A stretch of 64,000 nt of DNA, from assembly GCF_963259705.1 (NCBI RefSeq), contig NC_081846.1:89478641-89542640 (forward strand), written 5' to 3'. Position numbers and translations under genes: made by a program. The stretch comes from Myotis daubentonii. Lineage: Eukaryota; Chordata; Mammalia; Chiroptera; Vespertilionidae. Below are positions 10,896-23,489 of this stretch, piece by piece. How positions within the stretch are numbered: position 1 is the stretch's first letter; every line of letters begins with the position of its first letter. The notes under the pieces are model-generated. The model saw nothing but the letters and a program-made list of their open reading frames with translations. It did no database searches and had not been told where the DNA came from.

Positions 10896-11101
10896 CAGGG
10901 GTCCTCAAACTTTTTAAACAGGGGGCCAGTTCACTGTCCCTCAGACCGTTGGAGGGCCGGACTATAGTTTAAAAAAGAACTATGAACAAATTCCTATGCA
11001 CACTGCACATATCTTATTTTGAAGTAAAAAAAAACAAAACGGGAACAAATACAATATTTGTATTTGCATGTGGCCCGTGGGCCATAGTTTGAGGACCCCT
11101 T
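10896..11101. mobile_element. hAT-type MITE (OposCharlie-like), 206 bp
   Basis: Near-perfect terminal inverted repeats, AGGGGTCCTCAAACT at 10897 and AGTTTGAGGACCCCT at 11086-11100. The 8-bp flanks are ACACATGC (10888-10895) and ATCCATGC (11102-11109), a degraded TSD with six of eight matching. The interior GGGGGCCAGTTCACTGTCCC and GGAGGGCCGGACTATAGTTT resemble the hAT-Charlie MITEs shared by bats, opossum and other vertebrates (OposCharlie group). The name is from memory and tentative. Confidence 0.85.
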
Positions 11102-11570
11102 ATCCATGCTGCTGCAAATGGTAAGAATTCCTTCCTTTTTTATAGCAGCATAGTATTCCATTGTGTAGATGTACCATAGTTTTCTAATCCACTCATCTGT
11201 TGATGATCATTTAGTCTGTTTCCAAATCTTGGCTATTGTAAATTGTGCTGCTATGAACATAGGGGTGCATATATCCTTTCTAATTGGTGTTTCTGTTTAC
11301 TTGGGATATATTCCTACAAGTGGTATTACTGGATCTAATGGCAGTTCCATTTTTAAATTTTTGAGGCAGCACCATACTGTTATCCACAATGGCTGCACCA
11401 GTCTGCATTCTCACCAGCAGTGCAGGAGGGTTCCTTTTTCTCTGCATCCTCTCTAGCACTTGTCATTTGTTGATTTGTTGATGATAGCCATTCTGACAGG
11501 TGTGAGGTGGTACCTCATTGATGTTTTGATTTAACTTTGAGCATGTTTTCATGTGTCTCTTGGCTTTCTG

Positions 11571-11633
11571 ATTAGCATATTATGCTTTTATTATTATAGA
11601 GAGTTTTACAAAATATTACTGGGTAAATTTCTT
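11571..11633. repeat. Right copy of about 65-bp duplication, with intact Helitron 5' terminus
   Basis: ATTAGCATATTATGCTTTTA, then TTATTATAGA (Helitron 5' end, minus strand), then the host flank GTTTTACAAAATATTAC. The same order is found on the left side of the L1 (9551-9567 plus 10188-10234), differing by a 3-bp CAC indel and a few substitutions. Confidence 0.78.
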
Positions 11634-12543
11634 TAAAAGGATACATGATATCTCCATGTTATTTCTGATAATTGTATGATAATCTATAATGATCTCAAAA
11701 TAAAAAGTGATAATAGTGATATTGATACCACTGATAATTAAAACACAGGATAGGGAAGAAATCCAGGCCATAGTTTTTTAAATCTTTCATTGTGCAGTGA
11801 ATAGAAAGAAGAATAATCATATGTAAAAGATGCTGAATAAAACACATCTAAGTGAGATATTTACTAGAATAGCACAGACAATTCCATGAAGTTATCAAAG
11901 TTTTCAGTATTATGGACAATGATAGGAGCTGGGTACACATATGGTTCATACTTCACAGACTGACCAAGCCTGATTGTGGACTCAAAATCTGGAATTTCAG
12001 TGTCTTTATGTGTGAAATAATTATGCGCACATATCTTCAGATATCTAAGTAACACAAGCCAAATTGTATATGAGTCTGGAATAGCTAAGTTTTCCTTGGT
12101 AATTAGGCCTTCCCATCTTCTCATTTTTCTAACGATTAAAGATAGGTATCTACTCATAATAAAATGACTCTACCTCTGGGAAGCTTGAGATATAATCTGA
12201 GACCAATGCTCCAAATAATTTGAATATTGGGCTGTTTATTCTCCTGTCAGATGTCTACATAAAACCAAATATTTAGGGTTAAAAAAGAGCATCTTTTCAT
12301 AAATTTGTAAATATCTATTTAATTTTTAAGATGTTGGAGCTAAAGAAGATGTTGAAAATCATTCATCCTAAACTTAATTTGAAATGTGTGAAGACTGAAG
12401 TCAAAAGAGTGGTGACTGACCCCATATCACACACATTTCATGGTCAGCCGAGACAGAGCAAGGCATGCTTCTGGATCAGTCAGAAAGCTCCCCCAAGTTT
12501 ATATTTGCAAATCTGGAAAACATACCCATCTGTGTCACACAGC
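11634..12543. other. Intergenic sequence with a possible MIR relic
   Basis: About 12340-12480 has MIR-like order (GAAGACTGAAGTCAAAAGAG... GTGACTGACCCCATATCAC), weakly supported. The 97-residue minus-strand frame at 11864-12157 shows no recognisable domain and is not annotated as a gene. Confidence 0.35.
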
Positions 12544-12559
12544 AAGAGAAGAGAGAGAG

Positions 12560-13790
<1,231 letters not shown>

Positions 13791-13806
13791 AAGAGAAGAA
13801 AGAGAG

Positions 13807-14904
13807 CAGAGAATTGTATAACAGTGCTTGAATGCTTTGCCTCAGAACAGCATGCTTCACTCTGCGCCTATGTCATTGGATAAAACATGTCACAATGCCA
13901 TTTTGCATTATCCCAGGGGATAAATGACTCCAATCCCCCATGTGTACCTACTCCAAATAGTGAAATCTCACTGAAAATGGAAATCATGCAAAAGATTGTT
14001 TGAGACCCACCATGAGTGGCAAAATATTATAAAGACTGAGTGAATCAATCCAAATGTATTTCATATCCAATTTACCTTTATATTTTGTTTGCAATAAACA
14101 ATTGTATAAGTCATTTGCTAAATTACATCCAACTGATTATATTCAAAACTATTCTTTTATTATCATGCAAAATGCATCACTTCTTGACAAGTAAGCTTTA
14201 GTTTCTCACTGTATACAAAAGTACCAATTTCCCATTTTAGCATGCAAAAACCACCAAACATTTTCTGATTTAACTGCTATGTTACTCACTCATCAGTCTG
14301 TAGCAGGGTTTCTCAACCTCAGCATTAGATATATTTTGGTCTTGAAAATTCCTTCTTTTAGGGGGGCTATTCTCCTCTGCATTATAAAATGTTTACTAGC
14401 ATTCTTGGCCTTGAGCCTAAATATGCCAATTGGCCCTCCCCACTAGCTGTGATAAGAAAAAAAAAAAATTCAAAAATTGCCAGATGGCCTCAGGGAGCAA
14501 AATCTCTGTGGCAGTCACGCACATGAGAACTGCTGGTCGACAGGTTTTGAATCTACTAACTCCTTTCCTTTCTATTGCTATTTAAAAGTTTTCCTTTCTT
14601 GAGGTTTACCTGAAATTTCACCTTCTCTAAGTAGATGTCATGATCTCTCCCGTTTCCTTACTTTTCTTATGAAATATTTTCAATTTGCAATATTTTTTAG
14701 TTGTTGCGATGCTTTAACTTGTTCCACTTATGATAAAATAATTTTATATGATCTGAAGTAAAAGAGTATAAATGTAATTTTACAAATAAAGAAACCAACT
14801 CCGAAGAAGTTAAAAGACTATACCAGTATTGCACAAATTACAAAGTATGCTTTGCAACCTGGTTTCAAAGCATTATTCTCAATATTGGGAAAAAGATTCA
14901 AAAT
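13807..14904. other. Intergenic sequence
   Basis: No gene recognised. A poor C/T-rich stretch near 14290-14540 (GTTTCTCAACCTCAGCA...GCAGTCACGCACATGAGAACTGCTGGTC) has the order of an old hAT/MER5-type relic but is too diverged to assign. Confidence 0.4.
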
Positions 14905-15900
14905 GGTGCATATTAGGTAGATGTTACACTCATCTCCTCCCAGGACCAAAATGGAATTACAACTAAAATATAAAACAATCAGCCTGAATAATTAAATGAA
15001 TGAACTATCTGAATTAAAGTCTAATAACCAATGATCTATAGAAAAGCGATGAGATGAGTAGGAGGGGCAGAGATGCAAAAATGTCTGAACCTGATCCCAT
15101 ACAAGACAGCTGAGATTCCAAAGGAATATTTCAGCCACAAAGGTCCCCCCTGAGGAGTGAAGAATCTGAACCCAACACCAGACTCCCAGGCCCAGGGAAC
15201 CTGAACAGAGAAGAGGCAACCAAATAACATCTGGTTGTGAAAATCACCAGGGTTTCTATCCATCAAAGAGATACCGGCTCCCTCTTAAAGGGCCAATACA
15301 CAAAATTTCATTTGCAGCCTCTCAGCCTAATCTCAGACAGAGGGAGTGCAGAGTGGGATGGAGTGGCACTGGGAAGAGAGCTGGGGGGACAGCTGTCAGG
15401 CCCCTGTGCTGAGTCACCTTCATGTGCCACGGATGCTCTCTTTCTTGTATGTAGCACTCACCTTTTTAGAGCATCATCCTGGTAAAAGGCAATAGCCCCA
15501 CTCTCCCTGTCACCCGACTCTGTGGAGCTCATGCACTGCTGAGGACTCAGCTACTTGTGCTGGGATGTAGAGGTTTGGGCCGTCTGAGTGGGTGTCTGTG
15601 ACAAAGCGGTGTGGCTTTGGTAGGGGGACCATTTGCCTCACTTATTTTTAACCTCACTGATACTTCCCCATTAGGGATCCAAGTGGCCCCACTCTCTCCA
15701 TAACTGATGGCCCTGCCTTGCTGAGGTCTGGGCAGAAGCTGGAGAGACTGAGTTGTAAACTCTTGGGCAGGGGTTAATGCTCCCTTTTCCAACAGCCTGA
15801 ACAGCACCTCTCCCAAATGGGAGGCCCACTAACTCCACCCTTCCACTCCCAGTGGCCCAGCTTGATTGAGTTTGGGCTCCTGACAAAATTTTGGACAGGC

Positions 15901-16154
15901 AGCCCTGGCCAGTTGCTCAGTGGTTAGAGCACTGGCCAACAAACCAAAGGGTCTCAGGTTCAATTCCCAGTCAAGAACATGTACCTCAGTTGCAGGTTCC
16001 CTGGCCCTGGTAGGGTTGCATATGAGAGGTAGCCAATCTATGTGTCTCTCTCATATCGATGTTTCTCTCTCTCTCTCTCCCCCTCCTCCCTCCCTTCTGC
16101 TCTCTCTAGAAATCAATGGAGAAAATATCTTCAGGTGAGGATTTAAAAAATTTT
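15901..16154 (+). mobile_element. Ves SINE, plus strand, with TSD
   Basis: The tRNA-like head carries an A-box-like GCTCAGTGGTTAGAGC (15915-15930) and a B-box-like GGTTCAATTCC (15957-15967). A (TC)n-rich body follows at 16047-16110, then an A/T-rich tail. The TSD TTTTGGACAGGC is perfect at 15889-15900 and 16155-16166. It sits inside the L1 5' UTR and so is younger than that L1. Confidence 0.93.
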
Positions 16155-19100
16155 TTTTGGACAGGCTGAGTTTTGTAGTTCTAGGACGGCGGCTATTTTT
16201 CTCTTGCACACACAACAGAGTAGAACCCTCCCTACATGCAGCCAAATCGTGACTTGTTTGGGCCTGACAAACTCTGCTAATATCACCCTGATAACTCCCT
16301 GAGACATTACCTGTGGGGAAGCACAGGACTTGGTGGGAATGTCTGTAAGGAGGATTCTCTGAAAGGTCGGGGCCTCTGGGGGAATATGGCCGAAGGCGAC
16401 AGCCCCTACCTTGACTTTTCCAAGCTAGTCCGAACCCCCCGGGTGTTTTGCTAAGGTCTTTGTTTAGTCTTTTAGACCCGACCTTGTAGAAGCATTTCCT
16501 TTCTCAGGGACACTTACCCTGCTGATTGTATCTAGAGGTTAATTTTAGTTCAAGTGGTTGTGACAATAAAAGCTTAAGGAGGCAGTCAAACAGGACTTTT
16601 TTCTCCTAAAGAAAAACAGCCCCTTAGCCTCTCCTTCACAGAAAGGTGTGCCAGAGTAATCTATTCATTGTTGCTCAGGGTCTGCTGGTCAGTCCCAGCA
16701 ATTACTCCACCACATGGGTGGCAGCTAGATTTAATATACTCTGGGGCATTGGCTGACACTCAGTTTGAAACTATATATCAATCTGGTGAACACCAACCAC
16801 TCCTACCTGATGACTCACTGAGAAGCTACTTCATGAAACTTGAGTACCACCAGGGGCTTTTTCAGTGACTGAGCCTATCAGGCAATGGGCAGGTGCAGGA
16901 AGGTGAGGTAGGATCTCAGGCTGATCTTTGGGTGCCTTGGGACTTTTGCCTAAATGCTACTGGGTCCCAAAGAAGTTCATACTGAGACACATCATGATTA
17001 AAACAGCAAAGGTTAAAAAGCATTCTGTGGTTCCCAGCTTGTCCTTTCCACACGCCCAGCCCACGCAGAGACAGCCATAAACTGTGGGTCACTTTGTATC
17101 TCCAAACACTAATGTCACAGCTGGTATCTGACATTGGCATTTACTACAGTTTCTCCCAAGAGGCCCCAGAATTAAAACATCTAGTGGTCAGATTCAGACA
17201 TCAGAGCTGGATCCAAGTAGTTTCGCAAGTGACATATCCAAAGGAAGATCTTGGCAAATACCAGACCCTGCTAAGTCAAATTCTGCTTCATATGGTCAGC
17301 ACCCGCACAACAGCTTGTATGCTATGGTTGTGGTCAATTCTCACAGTCATCCAGCCTGAGGGTTGATCACACATATGAACATGCAAACAGTAATAAAGAT
17401 TTGATTGCAATAGGAGAGCCCATATAACCCATGAAAAAAGTATTCCTAGAGCAACCAGGTGAGGGGATCAAGGAGATTGTGCTGCTGGGTCTCACAAGAC
17501 AACTACAATATAAGGACACCCTATCAAGACTGGGAGTAATAGCAGTTCTATAGTACATAGAAATAAACACAAAGAGATAGCCAGAATGGGGAGACAAAGA
17601 AACACGTTCTAAATGAAAGAACACAAAAATATCTCCAGCAAAAGAGCTAAATAAAAATAGAGGCAATCAATATACCAGATATAGATTTCAAAACAATGAT
17701 TATGAGAATGATGAACTTCCACAAAGACAGTACAAGCATAATAATTGACACAGAAACCATAAATAAGAACCAGTCAAAATGGAAAAAATATATATATACT
17801 AGAAGGAATAAACAGTAGGTCAGATGAAGGAAAAGATCAAAACAGTGATTGAAAAAACAAGGAAGCAGCAAACTTTAAAAAAAATAAACTTCTTAAAAAT
17901 GAGGATTCTTTAAAGGCCATTAGGACAATATGAAGCATAACAACATATACATCATAGGGGTCTCAGAAGGAGTTGAGAGAGAGCAAGGGATAGAGAACCT
18001 GTTTGAAGAAATAATGGCTAAACCTTGTCATGGAAAAGGACACACAAGTTTAGAAAGTTCAGAGTCCCACAAACTATGAACCCAAAGAAGTACATACCGA
18101 GACACATCATAATTAAAATGGCAAAGTTAAAGACAGAGGCTCTTAAACGCTGCAAAGCAAAGACAGTTATTTACTTACAAGAGAACTTCCATAAGACTGT
18201 CAGCTGATTTCTCAACAGACATTTCTGGCCAGAAATAGTCAAAGTGATGAAAAGCAAGGACCTACATCCAAGAGTACTTTATCCAGCGAGGCTCTCATTT
18301 AAAATTGAAGAAGTAAAGAGCTTTCCACAAACACCAAAAAATAAGGTAAAGGAGTTTATTTAAATGTAAATGTCTTAAGCGATCCAATCAAAAGACAGGT
18401 TAGCTGAATTAATAAGAAAACAAGGCCCTTATGTATGCTGTTTATAAGAGACCCACCTCAGAAAGGAAGAAACACACAGAATAAAAGTAAGGGGTGGACA
18501 GAGATATTTCATGTAAATGGAAATAAAAAAATATTGGGTAGCCATACATATGACAAAGCAGATTTTTTAAAAGGCTATAACAAGAAACACATAAGAACAC
18601 TACAGAATGATAAAGGGAGCAATCAAACAAGAGGATGTAACCTTCATAAACATTTATGCATCAGGCATGGAAGCACCTAAATATATAAAGCAATCGTGAT
18701 GAACACAAAGTGAGAGATCAGCAGTAATACAGTCAAAATAGGATACTTTAGCACCCCATTGATATCAATGGATTGATCTACCGAACAGAAAAGCAACAGG
18801 GAAACGGTGGCCTTAAATGACACACTAGATCAGATGCATTTAGTTTATACCTTCAGAGCATTTTACCTTAAAGCAGCACAATATACTTTTTTTTTTTCAA
18901 GTGCACATGAAACATTTTGTAGGATAACCACATATTAGGATACAAAACAAGTCTCAATATATACTTAGGGAGGTTTAAATCATATCAAGCATCTTCTCTG
19001 ATCAAAATGGTATGAAACTAGAAACCAATCACAAGAAAAAAACACACAAAAAATACATAAAAACTAAATAACATGATTCTAAACAATAAATTCATTAATA

Positions 19101-19490
19101 ATGAGACCAAGGAAGAACTCCAAACCTTCAAAAAAAATGAAAATGAGAACATGACAATCCCAAATCTATGGGTCATAGTGAAAGCAGTCCTAAGAAGGAA
19201 ATTCATAGCATTACAGATCTATGTCAAGAAACAAGGAAAATCTCAAATAAGCAATCAAAGTTTACACTTAGAGGAACTAGAAAATGAACAAAGCCTAAAG
19301 GGAATAGAAGAAAGAAAGCAATAAAGATCAGAGCAGGAAATAGACTCTAAAAAAAACAATAAAAGATCAATGAAACAAAAAGCTGATTCTTGGAATAGAT
19401 AAAAAAAGTTTGACAAAACTTTAAGCAGACTGGTCAAGAAAAGAGAGGACCCAAATAAATAAATAAAGTCAGATATGAAAGAAAAGTAAC

Positions 19491-19538
19491 AACTGATTCC
19501 AAGAACTATAAGGGATAACTGATTCCAAGAACTATAAG

Positions 19539-19541
<3 letters not shown>
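19491..19541 (+). repeat. Short tandem duplication (about 25 bp, two copies)
   Basis: AACTGATTCCAAGAACTATA followed by AGGG occurs twice in a row immediately before the (TA)n microsatellite, suggesting slippage or repair at an unstable site. Confidence 0.9.

Positions 19542-19607
<66 letters not shown>
19542..19607. repeat. (TA)n microsatellite, about 33 units
   Basis: Uninterrupted TA dinucleotides over 66 bp within L1 ORF2. Perfect purity suggests a polymorphic locus and a cruciform-prone site. Confidence 0.98.
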
Positions 19608-19611
<4 letters not shown>

Positions 19612-20544
19612 ACTCATAACTATACATCAACAAATTGCAAATTGGACAATGTGGGAGGAAGGGATACATTTCTAGAAACACAAAATTACCCAATATCCAG
19701 TTATGAAGAACAGAAAATCAGAATTTACAAATTAGAAGTAAAGAAGTTGAAGCAGTAATACAAACTTCCCCGAAAAAGAAAAAGCCTAGACAAGATGGCT
19801 TCAAAGGTTAATTTTAACAAACAATCAAAAAAGAACTAACACGTATCCATTTTAATTTTTTTTCACAAAATTCTAGTGGAAGAAGACTCCCAAATTAATT
19901 TTTTCCTGGCCAGCATTATCCTAAATCCAAAACCAATGTCCCTGATGAACATAGATACAAAAATTCCCAATAAAATACTAGCAAACCAGATCCAGCAATA
20001 CATTAAAAAAGCAAACATCATGATCAAGTGGAATTCTGGGTGATGCAAGTTTTCTACAATATTTACAAATCAACAATTATTATACACCACATAAAAAATG
20101 AATGATAAAAATCACATGGTCATATCAATAGATGCAGAAAAAAAATCAAGCTTTCATTTATGAAAAAAAAAACCTCTCATCTAAGTGGTAATAGGGACAA
20201 CATAACTCAATATAATAAATGCCATATATGACAAACACACAGCCAACATCATACTCAATAGGCAAAAATAAAACAAAAACTTTCCCTTAAAATTAGAGAT
20301 GTCCACTTTTGCCACTCATACTCAAAACATTTCTGGAAATCCTAGCCACAGCAAACAGACAAGAAGAAAAAAATAAAAATTAGAAAAAAAATAAGTAAAA
20401 CTTATTATTTGCAGATGACATGATACTGTATACAGAGATCTCTAAAGATTTCACCAAAAAACTACTAGTACTGATAAGTGAATTCAGTAAAATAGCAGGA
20501 TACAAAATAGACATTCATAAATTGCTTGCAATTTTATACACTGA

Positions 20545-22939
20545 CTAGTGGCCCAGTGCACAAAATCCTGCACATTGAAAGGGAATTAATTAGAGGAACG
20601 TAATTTGGGCTCACTATCTAATATCAATAATATGTGAACATTAGGCAGTCCGTGTTTTTGAAATGCAATGACATGAATTTTATCTATTACTTTGCCAAAT
20701 ACATAGAATTTACAGATATCATTTAAAAGAGCATTCAGCTAATATTAAAAACTCTGGCTACCAAGTCAGGTCTGTTTTCAACTTTTTGCCAGAGTTGTAA
20801 ATTGTTTGCAATATCTGCCCATTTGGGGTTGCATGTCATGGTTATGAATAAATCGGGTTTGCCATACTTCATTACAATTGCCATAGCATCCTGATATCGC
20901 TGCTGCATATTTCTGTGACTACCCTCAAAAGATGATGGAAGTATTATCATTTTACCAATCGGCTCATTGTCATTTTCAGATCTAGATTTGAGATAATCCA
21001 TCAAACCACTATATTTCTCAACTCTCAACTTAGATTGGTTTGCTTTGATAAAATTTATCTGATTGGGCTCCATTTTTAAATATGAATCTATGATAAACTG
21101 TTACGTTAATTTTTCTGCATTTAAAATAGGGTTGAGTGTGTCCCGCACAGAGAGATGAATTCATAATACTGCATTTGTGTGACTCGTATCCTTACATTTT
21201 GTCTAGTATTATTGTTGATTACACTGTTGTCTCTGAGTCTTAATGCAATATCTGTTCCCCAGCCTTGTTCACCATGTGGAAAAGAATAGGATATGTCATT
21301 GCATCCAATGTAGGAAACAGGATATTGATTTGTTTCATTTTAGTGGCATTTGGATTATTGGGCTCTGGTTTACAATGAATGAGCAAGTCCCTTTCAAAAG
21401 GAGGTTCTCCATCTTCGTTTCTGAATATGACAACAACCTCGGTTACACGGGGAGAATTATATCTACCTGGGTCACTGTTGCGATCGTATTTAATCGCCAT
21501 TGTTACCTCTGTGGGAGCAATACCTTTTGCTGCTGCTTCAGATTGGGCTTCCTTTTCTACCTCATGTAGCATCTTGTACAATTTTGTTAATTCATTTATT
21601 TCATGCATGAGGTTGTTGATGTTGATTATGAGTCTTTCTGAGCAGCCCTGGTTTTCTGGCATTGCTAATCTTTTACTTGTAGTTTCGGCTATATCCAAAA
21701 TATAGAGTTGAGCAAAATTCCAAGAAACGCCATCCGAAGGATGTGAAGTTCCAGTTTGGTGATAAACTTGTCCATGTATTCTAAAACAGTAGGGCCCATA
21801 CCCTGATGGTGATGCAATATTTGCACCCATGGAAGCAAAAGCAAAAGAACTATTTATGGAACGAATATTTTCCATGAAATTTTTACTGTCAGAATCTTTG
21901 TCATTAATCTTTTTAAATATGCCGGGTAATCTGGAAAATGTGTATCATTTGGCCAAACTTTCCCTTTGCTACAACATCAAGTAAGTTTCCCATTGGATGT
22001 TTTTTTCATCAGAGAAATTTAGTGATATGCAAAATTCACATCGAACAGTTATTCCATCACAACTATGTCCAAGAATTGCATCCTCATGTACTCCATTTTT
22101 GCTGAGAAGGCAGTTCCTACCAATATTGGTAGTACTTGTTAATGACTGTTCTTTAGACATATTCTGTCGTCGCCACTGCCTTCTTTCAACTTCAAAGACA
22201 TGTTGGTCTTTAAACATTTTCTGTAGATGACACCGGTGTTTTTCGGCATCAGAGCGACATTTTTCCAGTAGCTGGTGCTCAGATACATTCTGTCGCAGGT
22301 GCCACCTTCTTTCAAGATCAGACGCACGTTGCTCTTCATATATTTTCTTTCGATAACGCCAGCATCTTTCGGCTGCAGAGCTATGTTGTCTCAACAGTTG
22401 TTCTTTAGACATAGTCCCACCTCTCTACTGTCACGGTCTGAGGTGCAGGTGAATGAGAGTCCTGGTGGTCAGGCTGCTGAGAACTGTCTGACCAATAGCT
22501 GATTCTGGCTGATTCTGTGGGGGTGGGACTTCCTTCTCCCTGATGTCAGTTTCCACAGCTGTGATGAGGAAGCTGGGGTGACAGAGGGAGCCATGCCCTC
22601 CAAGCTGCCCTCTCTCTCGCTTTGCTCTATGTCCAGCAACCTCCTGCTCTGCCAAGTCCTCCAAACCTCCCACTCTCCACCCACTCTCCCACCCTGCTCT
22701 CCACCAGCAAAGGTCCCAGGAGCCCACAGGTGTGGCTTGGCATGGCCAGCCTCGCCTCCTGGGGGCCAGCAATGGTCCCAGGAGCCCGCAGCCACTGTCA
22801 CCTTCCAGGGCGCTTGACACCTGCGTATGCAAATTAACCCACCAGCTTTGTCAGGTTAATTTGAATACTCACTCCTGATTGGCTGGTGAGTGTAGAGGAG
22901 GGATGGTCAATTTATATGTTTCTCTTTTATTATATAGGA
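20545..22939 (-). mobile_element. Autonomous-type HeliBat Helitron, internally deleted
   Basis: The 5' end on the minus strand is TCCTATATAATAAAAGAG (plus-strand GA at 22938-22939), inserted A|T. The 3' end is CTAG at 20545-20548, preceded by a degenerate hairpin (GTGCA...TGCAC, about 20554-20575). About 2.4 kb long, it carries the N-terminal half of a Helitron Rep-helicase gene. The usual helicase half is missing and Rep coding is joined almost directly to the 3' terminus. The segment 22440-22850 is GC-rich 5' leader. It is inserted in L1 ORF2. Confidence 0.93.
20585..22412 (-). pseudogene. Helitron Rep (HUH endonuclease) N-terminal remnant
   Basis: Reading the minus strand, 22412-21969 encodes a basic coiled-coil-like leader with four about 24-residue repeats (pattern S.EQLL..HSSAAERCW) ending in RNCLLSKNGVHEDAI and RCEFCISLNFSDE. 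Then 21875-21240 encodes the segment with SINSSFAFASMGANI and YGPYCFRIHGQVYH, and 21073-20735 encodes the helitron-like N domain with FITMTCNPKW, a conserved Rep motif. Continuing in the same frame past stops, 20634-20642 encodes the HUH position as N-V-H in GLPNVHILL, where GLPHVHILL is expected. The helicase domain is absent. In-frame stops lie after VARVFNIS and in the downstream 50 codons. Replication initiation by this copy is excluded. Confidence 0.9.
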
Positions 22940-23282
22940 TTATACTACACTGTTTATCACTGTACTAGCAGCTTTGTAGTTAATCTTTTATTCAGGTAAT
23001 GCAAGTCTTTCTAAATTTATAATTATTTTTCTTCTCTGTTTTTGTTATCCTATATCAATTGTGGTTTTCCACAAATTTTTAGAAGTACATTGCTAATTGC
23101 CATAAAAATTCCCCTCAAATCAACAAATAAACAAACCAAAAGCAAACACTGCTGAGTGTTGACAGGGTTTGCATTGACTATGGAAAGAATTGCATCTTAG
23201 TAAGTATATATTCTATTTACTTAGGTCTTCGTAATTGCTCAAACTATTTTGTTGTCTTTCATCTAGAATTGTATAATATTTT
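22940..23282. other. AT-rich intergenic sequence
   Basis: No gene or clear repeat. The L1 ORF2 that precedes the Helitron does not obviously continue here. Confidence 0.4.
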
Positions 23283-23489
23283 ATTAAATTTATTTTTTTA
23301 TTTTTAAATTTTCTTATTGATTTTTAGAGAGAGAGAGAGGGAGAGAGAGAGAGAGAGAGACATCAATCCATTGTTCCACTTATTTATACATTCATTAACT
23401 GCTTCTTGTTTGTGCTGATTGGAGATTAACCCCAACCTTGGTGCATTGAAACAACAGTTATAGCCAGCTGAGCCACCCAGCCAGGGCTG
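23283..23489 (-). mobile_element. Old Ves-like SINE
   Basis: Minus-strand SINE with T-rich start, a GA-rich block (23325-23361), and a tRNA-like head ending GCTGAGCCACCCAGCCAGGG (about 23467-23486). The central part is diverged from the younger Ves copies, and only a weak flanking similarity (ATATTTTATTAAAT / ATATTTTAAAT) hints at a TSD. It probably belongs to an older bat SINE subfamily. Confidence 0.78.

Larger units (their letters stand above)
10235..11566 (-). mobile_element. 5'-truncated LINE-1, minus strand, hosting a Ves SINE and a hAT MITE
   Basis: The plus strand starts with a T-rich stretch (reverse poly(A) tail), followed by the bat L1 3' UTR in reverse (CCCCATTGACCTTCCCC, GTGTCTTGTGTCCATTGG). 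It ends with the C-terminal ORF2 region in reverse (CCACTCATCTGTTGATG, CTTGGCTATTGTAAATTGTGC, CACCAGCAGTGCAGGAGGGT, GGTGTGAGGTGGTACCTCA). The 5' end is truncated at 11566. A long direct duplication flanks it. Two later insertions lie within it at 10593-10824 and 10896-11101. Confidence 0.92.
14905..20544 (+). mobile_element. Long degraded LINE-1 (5' UTR, ORF1, ORF2), truncated by a Helitron
   Basis: The 5' UTR (14905 to about 17560) is homologous to that of the HAL1-like element at 6309 (shared GAGTAGGAGGGGCAGAG and TTAAAGGGCCAATACACAAAA). Next come ORF1 remnants (about 17600-18390, with CATAGGGGTCTCAGAAGGAG and ACATACCGAGACACATCATA encoding the PRHII-type block) and ORF2 remnants to 20544. 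A Ves SINE interrupts the 5' UTR at 15901-16154. At 20545 a Helitron begins. Sequence beyond the Helitron (22940 onward) does not resume L1 ORF2 obviously, so the L1 is probably also deleted there. Multiple stops are present throughout. Confidence 0.85.
18395..20544 (+). pseudogene. LINE-1 ORF2 remnant (endonuclease and N-terminal RT portion)
   Basis: Recognisable ORF2 blocks include TATGCTGTTTATAAGAGACC (endonuclease region encoding the YKRP-type run), AAATGACACACTAGATCAGA, ATGGTATGAAACTAGAAACC, and AGATCCAGCAATACATTAAA with CAAGTGGAATTCTGGGTGATGC (RT region, 19988-20045). It ends with GCAATTTTATACACTGA at the Helitron boundary. Many stops and frameshifts are present. Homologous endonuclease-region relics occur at 35301-35762 and 44205-45470. 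Confidence 0.85.

Noticed and set aside
11864..12157. 97-residue minus-strand protein
   Set aside because: No recognisable motif, AT-rich codons and no neighbouring exon or promoter evidence; expected by chance in 64 kb.
15901..15990. tRNA gene
   Set aside because: The A and B boxes belong to a Ves SINE head. The body and TSD show a retroposon, and the cloverleaf is degenerate.
22431..22837. Minus-strand 133-residue and 110-residue proteins
   Set aside because: They lie in the GC-rich 5' leader of the Helitron, upstream of the Rep start, and have no conserved domain.
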